Positions 1 through 8,891 of a DNA stretch of 27,620 bases are shown piece after piece. This stretch comes from K23-9 sp049680365 (GTDB lineage: Bacteria > Planctomycetota > Planctomycetia > Pirellulales > Pirellulaceae): positions 1-27,620 of the forward strand of contig JBAUHQ010000431.1 of the NCBI GenBank assembly GCA_049680365.1, in the 5' to 3' direction. The position numbers and the translations under genes were made by a program. The notes under the pieces are model-generated. The model was given only the letters and a program-made list of their open reading frames with translations, had not been told where the DNA came from and did not search any database. How positions within the stretch are numbered: position 1 is the stretch's first letter; the number at the start of each line of letters is the position of its first letter.

Positions 1-417
1 ACCTTGGGTTCCACCCAGGATTGGCACGTCGGCTTTGATCGCAAGCGCACGCGCGGAGGTTTTGTCACCGAGCCCCAGCAACGACTCGACCGACGGACCA
101 ATGAATTTGATGCCAGCGTCCGCGCAGGCCTTCGCAAACTCGGCACGTTCGGAAAGAAATCCGTAGCCTGGATGAATGGCATCAACGCCAACATCCTTGG
201 CCAGTTGCACAATCGATTCGATATTCAGATACGCTCGAATCGGCTCGCCCTGATTTCCGATCTTATATGCCTCGTCGGCTTTAAACCGATGCAATGCGTA
301 GCGATCTTCGTGCGAATAGATCGCCACCGTGCGGATTCCTATTTCACTGGCACTTCGAAAGACTCGGATGGCAATTTCGGAACGATTGGCGACAAGCAGT
401 TTTTTGATGGCAGGCAT
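1..417 (-). CDS. pyc: Pyruvate carboxylase, N-terminal part (cut by window edge)
   Basis: Reading the minus strand from the ATG at 417 gives 139 residues with no stop before the window edge. They open MPAIKKLLVANRSEIAIRVF, the start of a biotin carboxylase domain. At about residues 34-52 comes IYSHEDRYALHRFKADEAY, which is characteristic of pyruvate carboxylase rather than acetyl-CoA carboxylase AccC. IHPGYGFLSE follows at 81-90. The family makes oxaloacetate from pyruvate, bicarbonate and ATP with a biotin cofactor, as an anaplerotic cytoplasmic step. The ATP-grasp core, carboxyltransferase and biotin carrier domains would lie outside the window, so a separate biotin carboxylase subunit cannot be fully excluded. 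The gene reads away from everything else in the window, and its promoter should lie in 418-798. Confidence 0.9.
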   Translation of the reverse strand, partial: MPAIKKLLVANRSEIAIRVFRSASEIGIRTVAIYSHEDRYALHRFKADEAYKIGNQGEPIRAYLNIESIVQLAKDVGVDAIHPGYGFLSERAEFAKACADAGIKFIGPSVESLLGLGDKTSARALAIKADVPILGGTQG

Positions 418-577
418 AAGTGCAATGATGATGAAATAGTCGGATTCCAATTCGCGGCCTAGAATACCGTTTTTGCAGGTCGCCATCCATGGTCAGATAA
501 GACTCTGCATTGGGCTTGTATTTGTGGCCGCTGCTTCCAGTGCTTGGTCACAGCTAAATATCGGGATCGAACGTACA

Positions 578-624
578 GGATCTTGTAAATGATCCGCAAG
601 TCGCAAGGATCTTTCACAAGATCC
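578..624. repeat. Overlapping inverted repeats upstream of pyc
   Basis: GGATCTTGT (578-586) is matched by its reverse complement ACAAGATCC (616-624). A competing shorter hairpin, GGATCTT (607-613) with AAGATCC (618-624) around a 4-nt loop, shares the right arm. The 381-bp gap 418-798 holds no gene I can support apart from this element. It should contain the promoter of pyc on the minus strand and that of the small gene at 799 on the plus strand. Confidence 0.5.
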
Positions 625-798
625 ACTACGTTGAATCCAAGCCTTTGCGCTCGGATCTCTCGTTAGGCGGGACCGAGGACGCGAATACGTCAACGCATCG
701 ACACTCTACTCGCTGACGATTCGTTTTGGGCGAAAACGTCCTGGGACAATCCGGATGTTATCATGTCGTCGTTCAATCACTTTCACAGGAGGATAGCC

Positions 799-1008
799 AT
801 GTCTTGCAAGCACTTACAAGCACTCTACAAACTCTGTCAGGATCACGATTTGAAGCTCGGTTCGTCGGACTTGGTCCGCGTGGTCTGCCAGCAGTGCGGC
901 GAGAAGGAAGTGTGTCCATCGACATTGATGGACGAATACGATGCTCAGCATCCGGAAACGACGGCTACCATCAACGATGCACAAAAGGAAGAATCGAATT
1001 CTGACTGA
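799..1008 (+). CDS. Small cysteine-containing protein, 69 aa, unknown function
   Basis: I place the start at the ATG at 799 because an AGGAGGA ribosome binding site (787-793) sits just upstream. An in-frame ATG at 763 lacks one. The 69-residue product begins MSCKHLQALYKLCQDHDLKL and contains VCQQCGEKEVCPS, a CxxC pair with a nearby third cysteine plus Cys3, His5 and Cys14. This resembles a small zinc-ribbon or metal knuckle, but the set of metal ligands is a guess. The tail is acidic and polar (DAQHPETTATINDAQKEESN) and probably disordered. There is no signal peptide or membrane segment, so it should be cytoplasmic. It stands alone, 241 bp before the sulfatase. I do not recognise a named family. 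Confidence 0.75.
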   Translation: MSCKHLQALYKLCQDHDLKLGSSDLVRVVCQQCGEKEVCPSTLMDEYDAQHPETTATINDAQKEESNSD

Positions 1009-1249
1009 GATTGTCACCTTCGTACATGTCTTGGCGTGTACTCATTGAGCTAGGTTCGCAGGGAGTCTAGCGCAGGGCAGTCAAAAAGATGAACCTGCAA
1101 CGCTTTGGGATTGCGAAATTTTTGTTCTTGTTCACGTCGGGACTCGTCATGCGTGTTCCCCGATAGCCCTCTTGAGCGATCGCGTGGCTGCTGCGTCACC
1201 AAGTCGAATTCAGTGCCGCGTGTCCGCTATCCGAAGAAATCAATTCAAC

Positions 1250-2842
1250 ATGACTCCGTTTCTTGCTAAGTCGACGAATCTATCGAAAGTCATTGGTTGC
1301 GATCGCGATTTTCTGCGACAGGTGTTTCGCCGAGTCACGATGGTTGGTCTTTCAATGTGTGCAGCGTTCATCGCGATCGCCTTGCGGGCACCGACACTGA
1401 GAGCCGCGTCGATCGAGCGTCCGAACATCATTTTGATTTTCACCGATGACCAGGGGTATCAAGACCTAGGGTGTTTTGGGTCGACCAAAATCAAGACACC
1501 GCACCTGGATCAGATGGCCGCTGAAGGCGTCAAGTTGACCAACTTTTATGCACAGCCGGTGTGCGGTGTTTCGCGTGCCGCTTTGATGACAGGGTCGTAT
1601 CCGATTCGTGTGGCCGAGCCAGGCAACCTAAAACGACTGCACACGGTTCCGCATCCCAAAGAAATTACGATGGCGGAAGTGTTGAGGTCTGCTGGCTACG
1701 CGACAGGCATTATTGGCAAATGGCATTTGGCGGAGGATCAGAAAGGGAATCCACAGAAGGACCATTCCGGCGGATTTGATCTGGACACGATGCCCAATGC
1801 TCAGGGATTCGATTACTTCTATGGCACGCCGCGGTTTAACGGCTTCACCGTGAACGTTGACGACACCAAAGTCCGCAGCCCAATCTTTCGTAACGAAGAA
1901 GTTGTGGTCCCATCGGTTGAAAGTTGGGACAATATCACGGCCGACTACACACGCGAAGCGATCGATTTCATCAAAGCGAACGACGACCGAAAACAGCCGT
2001 TCTTTTTGTATCTCGCTCACAACATGCCCCATATTCCGTTGGGCGCATCGGAAAACTTCAAAGGCAAATCGGCCGGCGGCTTCTATGGTGACACGATCGA
2101 AGAACTTGATTGGTCATGTGGCGAGATTTTCAAGACGTTGAAAGAACGGAGCATCGATGACAATACGCTGGTCGTCTTCACGTCGGACAACGGGCCATGG
2201 GTAGAGACCACACGAGGCATGAAGCCCAACGGAAAAGCGTTCATCCCGCGAGACCATTCTGGCAACGCGGATCCGTTTCGTGGTTGGAAAATGTCTGCTT
2301 GGGATGGCGGTTGCCGAGTTCCGTTCCTAGCTCGATGGCCCGGAAACATTCCGGCAGGCTGGTCGTCCGATGGGATGCTAAGCACATTGGATTTGTTACC
2401 GACGTTCGCACGACTCGCCGGTGCGAAACTGCCTGACGTTAAACTGGATGGCACAGATGCAACGGAGTTTTTGACTCGAACGGTAGAAACAAGTCCACGA
2501 GACGAGTACCTTTACTACTCTGGTTGTTTGCTAACGGGTGTGCGTCGTGGGCAGTGGAAACTGGTGTTGCCTCGCAAGAACGCTCCAGCGGGACTTGGTT
2601 GGTGGGGCCGCATGATCGAAGAAGTGCCCGAACTACAATTGTTCGACTTGAGCGGCGATCCGGGTGAAACCAATAACGTGGCGTCAGAGCACCCCGACAT
2701 CGTTGCGTCGTTAACCAGACGAATCGAACAGACTCGAGCCGAACTCGGTGACATCGACACAATCGGAAGCGGTGCAAGGTTCTTTGACAAAGGTCCTCGC
2801 AAGCTTCAGGTGCCGATTAAAAATGGGAACTCAAAACAGTAG
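1250..2842 (+). CDS. Secreted sulfatase (type I, formylglycine-dependent)
   Basis: This is a family S1 sulfatase that hydrolyses sulfate esters, probably on polysaccharide or glycosaminoglycan, outside the cytoplasm. With the ATG at 1250 it has 530 residues. An in-frame TTG at 1172 adds 26 unlikely residues. An internal ATG at 1340 gives a neater signal peptide (MVGLSMCAAFIAIALRAPTLRAA) and may be the true start. The metal-binding opening RPNIILIFTDDQGYQDLGCF is followed by the modification site CGVSR at about residues 105-109, whose Cys becomes formylglycine. The third position is Val, where Pro or Ala is usual. GKWHL and FTSDNGPW, conserved in the fold, are present. Full length for the family. 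It lies 67 bp before the beta-helix gene on the same strand, so the two are probably co-transcribed. Confidence 0.93.
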   Translation: MTPFLAKSTNLSKVIGCDRDFLRQVFRRVTMVGLSMCAAFIAIALRAPTLRAASIERPNIILIFTDDQGYQDLGCFGSTKIKTPHLDQMAAEGVKLTNFYAQPVCGVSRAALMTGSYPIRVAEPGNLKRLHTVPHPKEITMAEVLRSAGYATGIIGKWHLAEDQKGNPQKDHSGGFDLDTMPNAQGFDYFYGTPRFNGFTVNVDDTKVRSPIFRNEEVVVPSVESWDNITADYTREAIDFIKANDDRKQPFFLYLAHNMPHIPLGASENFKGKSAGGFYGDTIEELDWSCGEIFKTLKERSIDDNTLVVFTSDNGPWVETTRGMKPNGKAFIPRDHSGNADPFRGWKMSAWDGGCRVPFLARWPGNIPAGWSSDGMLSTLDLLPTFARLAGAKLPDVKLDGTDATEFLTRTVETSPRDEYLYYSGCLLTGVRRGQWKLVLPRKNAPAGLGWWGRMIEEVPELQLFDLSGDPGETNNVASEHPDIVASLTRRIEQTRAELGDIDTIGSGARFFDKGPRKLQVPIKNGNSKQ

Positions 2843-2909
2843 TGGCGGCATGCTGCCGTCGTGAATACAGACCTTTCAACTGGCAGGATGCCACCAACAC
2901 GGAATTCAA

Positions 2910-5855
2910 ATGACAGCTAGATCCTTATGGTTCCTCGGGTTTCTTGGTTTCTCCGGTTTGCTCGGGCTCCTGCAGCCCGTTGGTTTTTCGGCTGACATCT
3001 ACGTCAATCTCCAAGGTGATGATTCCAACCCGGGAACCAAAGCGTCGCCGGTGGCAACTCTGGCAGCAGCCCGCGATGCTGCCAGGCTGTACGCAAAAAA
3101 AGAAGCTGTCACGGTGCACGTTGCCGATGGCGTTTATTACTTGCCCGAGACGCTGACGTTCACATCGGCTGACTCAGGGAGCGGCGAACATCCGATTGTT
3201 TATCGAGCCGACAATGAAGGAAAGGCGGTATTGAGTGGAGGATCGTTGCTGAATCTCAATTGGGAAAATTACAAAGACGGCGTCGTGCAGGCTAAGACAC
3301 CGGAGGGATTGTCGATCGACCAACTGTTTATCGATGGAGCCAACCAGCGGATGGCTCGCTATCCGAATTATGATGGTGAAAAAAAGGCAGAACCGTATCA
3401 AGGTTTCGCGGCCGATGCGTTTTCAAAAGAACGAGCCGCGAATTGGGCCGATCCCATCGGTGGTTACATTCACGCCCTGCATCGCTCTCGCTGGGGTGGC
3501 TACCACTACCGGATCACCGGCAAAGATTCCCATGGGGACGTGACTTACGAAGGCGGTTGGCAGAACAATCGTCAGATGGGCATGCACAAAGATTTCCGTA
3601 TGGTGGAGAATGTGTTTGAGGAGCTTGATGCGCCTGGCGAATGGTTCCACGACGCCAAGACTTCGACGCTCTATTTCAAACCTGAACCAGCAGCGAATCT
3701 TGACGACGCATCCGTGGAAGTCGTCCGGCTTCGTCATCTGATCGAGTTCCAGGGTTCGGAGACCAATCCGGTGAAGTCCATCTCTCTGCAAGGCTTCACC
3801 GTCCGTCACGCCGCGCGGACGTTTATGGACTGCAAGGAACAACTACTGCGCAGCGATTGGGCCATTTACCGTGGCGGTGCCTTCAAGCTAACTGGCACGG
3901 AAGACGTCTGTGTTCTTGATTGCGAATTTGATCAAGTTGGCGGGAATGCAATCTTTGTCAACAACTACAACCGCCGTACGCTGATCAAGGGATGTCACAT
4001 CCACGACTGCGGCGCCAGTGGCGTCTGCTTTATTGGCGATCCAGACGCGGTTCGTGACCCGCTGTTCGAGTACGGACAGAGGAATGATTTGGCAACCATC
4101 GACCGTACGCCAGGACCCAAGACGAACAACTATCCGGCCAACGGAGTTGTCGAAGACTGTTTGATCCACGGTATTGGCCGCGTCGAACGACAACCGGCCG
4201 GGGTGACGATGGACATGGCCTCGGAGATTTCCGTTCGCGATTGTTCGATCTACGATTGCGCTCGGTCGGGCATCAATATCGGCGATGGTGCCTGGGGCGG
4301 TCACTTGATCGAGCGATGCGATGTGTTCGATACGGTCCTGGAAACTCACGACCACGGTTCATTCAACTCCTGGGGACGTGATCGCTACTGGCGCAAGGAT
4401 CACCTAACGGCGACTCAGGCTGCCGTCGATGCCGAGCCAAACTTGCCGTTTCTTGATGCGATCAAGACTACGGTGATCCGCGATAGTCGCTGGAGATGTG
4501 ACCACGGCTGGGACATTGATTTGGATGATGGATCCAGTAACTACGACATCTACAATAATCTGCTGCTGAACAGCGGGCTGAAATTGCGAGAAGGATTCCG
4601 TCGCCACGCTTGGAACAATGTCGCTCCGTTCGGGCGCTTCCACCCGCACGTCTGGTTCCAAGGGAGCAAAGATCAAGTGACGGGCAATATCTTTGCACAA
4701 GGACATGCGCCGGCGCGAATGTCGACTCCGTATGTTGACGGCACCAAAGTGGACCGCAACTTTTTCGCATCACAGGATGAAAATATCCTGAAGCAAGCCG
4801 CAAAAATGGGCTGGGATGCGAACTCTGTTTTGGGCGATCCGATGTTTGTCGATCCGGACAATGGCGATTTCCGAGTCAAGGAAGACTCGCCTGCTTTAGC
4901 GATTGGTTTCAAGAACTTTCCCATGGATCAGTTCGGCGTCAAGAAACCGACACTCAAAGCGATTGCCAAGACGCCAGTGATTGGTGTTGTTCCTAGCGGT
5001 GGAGACTCCATTGTGCGGTCGAACACGTTGCCGTCGAAACAGGTAAAGCGACGTTTGCTGGGAGCGTTGCTGGGAGATCTGTCGGGCGATGACTTCTCCG
5101 CCTACGGGGTCAGTCGGGACGAAGGCGGGGTTGCTGTGACGAATGTTTCGAAAGGCTCCGCGGCAGCGAAGGCTGGGTTGCGAGCAAACGATCTTATTCA
5201 GGCAGCGAACGGTAGGAAGGTTTCCAATATCGATCAGCTACTTAAGACATTGTCAGCGACCAAGTCAGCTTCGGTAGCCCTCGAGGTCGTTCGTGACCAA
5301 AAGCCGATGGAGCTAGCTGTTGAGCTTTTGTCGGTTGTTGATATTGAAACTGCGACGGCCGTCGATCGTTTCGTGAAGTATCCAGCCCCGGCCGCATCAA
5401 ACGCGAAAGTCACCGCCAACCAGAAAACCAACAACGATCCGTTGGGCTCGCTAACCGATGGCAAACTTGGCAAAGGTTACGGGCCCGTATTTGGCAACGG
5501 CACCCACAGCGGTGCCTACAAAATGGATTTAGGCAGTGTTCAGTCGGTCAAAGCCATCACCAGTTGGTCCGTCAATACGAATGGAACGCGTGGTCCGCAG
5601 AAGCTGACGGTCTTTGCCAGTAGTTCGGCGACCGATCCCGGCTGGGATTTAAACACGTTTCGGGAAGTCGGATCGATTGACACGATCGGCACCCAAGCCG
5701 AATTCACAGCAGCATCGCTGCGCACCCCGACAGGACAACCGCTCGGAAATTTCCGTTGGATCGTTTGGGCCGTTTCGCCAGTCACATCAACTAGCGGAGG
5801 CGAAAACACAGCTTTCCAAGAACTGAATGTCGAAGTGAACGATTCAGTTAAGTAG
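2910..5855 (+). CDS. Secreted parallel beta-helix protein with PDZ and C-terminal carbohydrate-binding-like domain
   Basis: 981 residues. A signal peptide (about 1-28, rich in Leu, Phe and Gly) leads into DIYVNLQGDDSNPGTKASPV, the opening seen in right-handed parallel beta-helix glycan-active proteins, including those resembling glycoside hydrolase family 141. Short beta-helix turns with repeated DC and I.D.C patterns run to about residue 690, for example VLDCEFDQVGGNAIFVNN and SIYDCARSGINIGDG. A PDZ domain follows at about 715-810 (GGVAVTNVSKGSAAAKAGLR, then DLIQAANGRKV). The last 165 residues resemble a discoidin-type beta-sandwich (DNA near 5440-5850: LTDGKLGKGYG, YKMDLGSVQSVKAI). I infer a polysaccharide lyase or hydrolase acting in the periplasm or outside, paired with the upstream sulfatase. 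The substrate is unknown, and the activity is not proven by any residue I can name. Confidence 0.85.
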   Translation: MTARSLWFLGFLGFSGLLGLLQPVGFSADIYVNLQGDDSNPGTKASPVATLAAARDAARLYAKKEAVTVHVADGVYYLPETLTFTSADSGSGEHPIVYRADNEGKAVLSGGSLLNLNWENYKDGVVQAKTPEGLSIDQLFIDGANQRMARYPNYDGEKKAEPYQGFAADAFSKERAANWADPIGGYIHALHRSRWGGYHYRITGKDSHGDVTYEGGWQNNRQMGMHKDFRMVENVFEELDAPGEWFHDAKTSTLYFKPEPAANLDDASVEVVRLRHLIEFQGSETNPVKSISLQGFTVRHAARTFMDCKEQLLRSDWAIYRGGAFKLTGTEDVCVLDCEFDQVGGNAIFVNNYNRRTLIKGCHIHDCGASGVCFIGDPDAVRDPLFEYGQRNDLATIDRTPGPKTNNYPANGVVEDCLIHGIGRVERQPAGVTMDMASEISVRDCSIYDCARSGINIGDGAWGGHLIERCDVFDTVLETHDHGSFNSWGRDRYWRKDHLTATQAAVDAEPNLPFLDAIKTTVIRDSRWRCDHGWDIDLDDGSSNYDIYNNLLLNSGLKLREGFRRHAWNNVAPFGRFHPHVWFQGSKDQVTGNIFAQGHAPARMSTPYVDGTKVDRNFFASQDENILKQAAKMGWDANSVLGDPMFVDPDNGDFRVKEDSPALAIGFKNFPMDQFGVKKPTLKAIAKTPVIGVVPSGGDSIVRSNTLPSKQVKRRLLGALLGDLSGDDFSAYGVSRDEGGVAVTNVSKGSAAAKAGLRANDLIQAANGRKVSNIDQLLKTLSATKSASVALEVVRDQKPMELAVELLSVVDIETATAVDRFVKYPAPAASNAKVTANQKTNNDPLGSLTDGKLGKGYGPVFGNGTHSGAYKMDLGSVQSVKAITSWSVNTNGTRGPQKLTVFASSSATDPGWDLNTFREVGSIDTIGTQAEFTAASLRTPTGQPLGNFRWIVWAVSPVTSTSGGENTAFQELNVEVNDSVK

Positions 5856-6062
5856 TGCCGGTTCCCAACGGTCACGTATTTCCCTATCGGCCGGTGGAAA
5901 CGGCGTGCATGACTGTGGGGCGGTGTCAGATCGCACCCGCACTGACGGTTTCGATTTGGGTAAGCCTGCGTGTTCAAAAGACAGTTGCATTTTGATTCTC
6001 AATGTTGCAGGGGGCTTCACCAGGGCGCATCACTTTTAAAAGTTGGGCATTACTGTTTTATT

Positions 6063-6114
6063 GGACTTCGCCAGAAGTCCCTGGTATCGAAAAAGGGACT
6101 TTTGGCGAATGTCC
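6063..6114. repeat. Long hairpin between convergent genes
   Basis: TTCGCCAGAAGTCCCT (6067-6082) pairs with AGGGACTTTTGGCGAA (6094-6109) at 15 of 16 positions around an 11-nt loop. GGAC (6063-6066) and GTCC (6111-6114) extend the stem across a one-base bulge. It sits in the 293-bp gap between the rightward beta-helix gene and the leftward DUF1080 gene. There it could terminate or stabilise both transcripts. There is no T-run, so it is not a classical terminator. It looks like a dispersed planctomycete palindrome, an opinion based on appearance only. Confidence 0.75.
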
Positions 6115-6148
6115 ACGACAGTTAAAAAACGTGCCAGCGGGCGACATT

Positions 6149-7198
6149 TCAACGATCGCTGACGACCGGAGCCAAATAGATGTTCTTGAACTTGACGGAC
6201 GTGTGGTCGCCCTGCAGATAGATTGGTCCTGGCGAGGCCGGATCGGTGTAGATCGCGCCGGCGGTTGGCCCAATGATCGGTTGGTTGTCGATGACTTTGA
6301 CCCCGTTGAGCACGACGGTGATGTGCCGATCGACGAGCGTGAAGTCATAGGTTTGCCACTGTCCGCCTGGGTTACCGGCTTGCACTGCCGGAGCGATGCG
6401 GCCGAAGATCGCGCCGACACCCTGTAGTCCTTGCATACGACTGTCGCGATCAACCACTTGGGCTTCGTACATGCCACGCAAATAGATGCCGCTGTTGCGA
6501 GCCTCTTCGACAAGAAACTCGATGTGCATCCAGAAATCTTCAAACTCCGCTTCGGTCCTCAGGTTCGCGTACGATCCCGTTGGGCTGAAGTCGGTCTTGG
6601 TTGTCGTGTTGACCAGCATTCCGTCGGTCGCGCTCCAACCGTTCGTCTTGTCGGTTTCGTAGGTCCTCCAACCCGTCAGGTCTTTGCCGTTAAACAACGC
6701 AATCGGGTGACCGAAACGAACTTTCGACAAGTCCGGTGGCGTTTTTGGCATCGGCGGAATTCGTTTGCCGGAAAACGCGATGCGTCGCTTGACGCTGCCG
6801 TCACTTGGGACGTGAATGATGACACCATCAAGTCTGCCGTCTTTCAAACCGACATCGACCAGACGCTGAGTCGATTCCTTACTGGTCTTCGATTTGCGCA
6901 GCGGCTTGATCGAAAACTCAATGCGACCATCTGCGACTTGCGTGACCTCGTACGGGCCGTCGGACCCAATGTAAACTCGCATGTGAACAAAAGGCTTGCC
7001 GTCTTTTTCAACGACACTCATCCACGCCGGTTCGCCCGATTCCAAATCCAATGACCAATCGCCCATCAAGTTGACTGGGACCAACTGCGCATGAACCCGC
7101 GTATTGCAAAGCAACATCGAAAGGCACACGACAGCGATGAAAGTCACCAGGCGAAAGTATTGATTGGCCGCTACCGCTTGGTTGTCCATCGAATTCAT
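6149..7198 (-). CDS. DUF1080 (3-keto-disaccharide hydrolase-like) secreted protein
   Basis: 349 residues with an N-terminal signal peptide (VTFIAVVCLSMLLCNTRVHA). About 100 residues of lead-in (LMGDWSLDLESGEPAWMSVV) precede the DUF1080 jelly-roll, which starts near FNGKDLTGWRTYE. Typical DUF1080 signatures follow: GWSATDGMLVNTT, EFEDFWMHIEF, NSGIYLRGMYEAQV, GQWQTYDFTLVD, and the closing GPIYLQGDHTSVKFKNIYL. Members of this fold hydrolyse 3-keto-glycosides or bind glycans and are greatly expanded in planctomycetes. It is the last gene of a leftward set, 125 bp behind the sulfatase, and a role in handling sugars released after desulfation is inferred. A second Met at codon 4 is an equally good start. 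Confidence 0.92.
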   Translation of the reverse strand: MNSMDNQAVAANQYFRLVTFIAVVCLSMLLCNTRVHAQLVPVNLMGDWSLDLESGEPAWMSVVEKDGKPFVHMRVYIGSDGPYEVTQVADGRIEFSIKPLRKSKTSKESTQRLVDVGLKDGRLDGVIIHVPSDGSVKRRIAFSGKRIPPMPKTPPDLSKVRFGHPIALFNGKDLTGWRTYETDKTNGWSATDGMLVNTTTKTDFSPTGSYANLRTEAEFEDFWMHIEFLVEEARNSGIYLRGMYEAQVVDRDSRMQGLQGVGAIFGRIAPAVQAGNPGGQWQTYDFTLVDRHITVVLNGVKVIDNQPIIGPTAGAIYTDPASPGPIYLQGDHTSVKFKNIYLAPVVSDR

Positions 7199-7323
7199 TG
7201 GTGATGCATCACGGGTATTTTGATTTGAAAAGTTTAGGTGCAGATGCCAGACTGTTCTGCGTCGGTTCGACGCGACTCATCGCATTGGGGATTGATCCGC
7301 CGATGATCAAACAGCCTTTGTGA

Positions 7324-8862
7324 TTAGGAGCCGATGACAGGAGTTGTTCGTTCGCCACTTGTGCGGATTCGAATGTAGGTCTCACGCATCGACTTGACTC
7401 GTCCGGCGTGCGCGGGATCGTTGACTTTGTTCTGGCCCTCGCTCTCGGCGGGGTTGTCCGTCAAGTTAAACAATGCGATCGGTTCAAACTTTGATACGTT
7501 TTGATCGCTTTGCAGGATTAACTTCCAGTCGCCTTGGCGGAACATTACTTCGTGCTTGCTGCCCGCCTGCATCATCAGATACTCGCGAGCATGGAATTTG
7601 CCTTGGCCAGTTAACAACGGCAACAAGTTTAGCGAGTCGAACGCTTGGTCGGCGGGAACATCGACACTCCATAGTGACGCCATCGTTGCCAGCACGTCTT
7701 GATTGACGATAGTCGCATCGCTGACGCTGCCGGCTTCGATATGGCCTGGCCAAACAGCGACAAAAGGAACGCGGTGGCCGCCTTCGTGTGGCGCGTTCTT
7801 GAATCCCCGCCACTCGCCGCTGGAATCATGTCCAGCTTTTACCGAAGCTCCTGTGCCTAGCCCGCCGTTGTCCGATGTAAAGATGATCAGCGTGTTGTCG
7901 TAGACGTTGTTGGTTTTGAGCGACTTCACAATGCGAGCGACCTGCTGGTCAAGATCCCGGAGCGTGTCGAGATGCCTTGACGGTGTTGTGCCAGCAATCT
8001 TCAACCCATCGAATTCGTCCGTCGGAGTGTGAGGCAAATGCACATGGGGACTCCAGTAACACAGAAAGAACGGATCCTTGTGGGCATGTTGGTCGACGAA
8101 ATCGACGGCTTTGGCGGAAAGCAATTTTCCAATCTCGCGAGCGTCCCAGTTGGAATCTCCCAGTCCGGGCCCTTTGTCGGAAACGAACTTGGGATCAATC
8201 GCGGTGGCCTTGTCGACGAAGATCATTTTGGAGTCGGGTTTGAGCAGAAACCAATCGCCGTTTTCATACACGCAGTACGTCGGCCCCTGAATTCCGCAAG
8301 GCAACGTCAAGCTGTAATCGAATCCGATCGACTGCGGACCACCACCAACCATCTTGGTCATGTCAACCGTCGTCTTTGGGTCATTGCGATCATTCTTGCG
8401 GTAGACGTCACCCGTTTTGGAATCAAGAAAGTCGCCGCCAAGATGCCATTTGCCGACGAAGCCGGTTGAATAACCCGCCTGTTTCGCAACCCATCCCAAA
8501 GTCGCTTCGCCAGATTTAAAAGGGCTTTCTCGAAACGATCCCCAAACACCCCAAGGAGCGTAGCTGCGATAGTTCATGTTTCCACTCATCACGCAGTAGC
8601 GCGTCGGCGAACATAATGCCGTGGCCGAATGCGCATCGGTGAACCACATCCCGTCTCGCGCCAAAGCATCCATCGCTGGCGTCGGCACCAGCGACTTTTT
8701 TCCTCGAAACGTCTCGGTGTAGTGACTCACATCGCCCAGCCCCAAATCGTCCGCCATGATCAGGACGACGTTGGGACGCTCGGTACTTGCTGGTTCAGCG
8801 GCTTGACAGAAATTGGCAAGGCCATAGATCAGCGTCAGCAGGACAGTCAGTTTGTTCATCAT
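7324..8862 (-). CDS. Secreted sulfatase (type I)
   Basis: 512 residues. The signal peptide MMNKLTVLLTLIYGLANFCQ is followed by RPNVVLIMADDLGLGDVSHY, the metal site of arylsulfatases. The formylglycine site is CSPTR at residues 84-88 with the Cys target at 84, close to the standard C-x-P-S/T-R. GKWHLGG, SPHVHLPHTP and FTSDNGGLG are further fold landmarks, and the C-terminal part (LFNLTDNPAESEGQ) is typical. The overall pattern resembles arylsulfatase A and N-acetylgalactosamine-6-sulfatase relatives, but substrate cannot be assigned. It follows the PhoD-like gene by only 29 bp and precedes DUF1080, so the three probably form one leftward transcription unit. Confidence 0.94.
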   Translation of the reverse strand: MMNKLTVLLTLIYGLANFCQAAEPASTERPNVVLIMADDLGLGDVSHYTETFRGKKSLVPTPAMDALARDGMWFTDAHSATALCSPTRYCVMSGNMNYRSYAPWGVWGSFRESPFKSGEATLGWVAKQAGYSTGFVGKWHLGGDFLDSKTGDVYRKNDRNDPKTTVDMTKMVGGGPQSIGFDYSLTLPCGIQGPTYCVYENGDWFLLKPDSKMIFVDKATAIDPKFVSDKGPGLGDSNWDAREIGKLLSAKAVDFVDQHAHKDPFFLCYWSPHVHLPHTPTDEFDGLKIAGTTPSRHLDTLRDLDQQVARIVKSLKTNNVYDNTLIIFTSDNGGLGTGASVKAGHDSSGEWRGFKNAPHEGGHRVPFVAVWPGHIEAGSVSDATIVNQDVLATMASLWSVDVPADQAFDSLNLLPLLTGQGKFHAREYLMMQAGSKHEVMFRQGDWKLILQSDQNVSKFEPIALFNLTDNPAESEGQNKVNDPAHAGRVKSMRETYIRIRTSGERTTPVIGS

Positions 8863-8891
8863 TCAGTTGTCTCTGTGGTAAGTCGTCATTC

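Noticed and set aside
493..693. Minus-strand open frame of 66 codons upstream of pyc
   Set aside because: Composition is Arg/Ser-rich and unlike a folded protein, it spans the inverted repeats, and it has no clear ribosome site.
1172..1249. Longer sulfatase start at TTG 1172
   Set aside because: The added 26 residues are basic, precede the export signal and lack a ribosome site.
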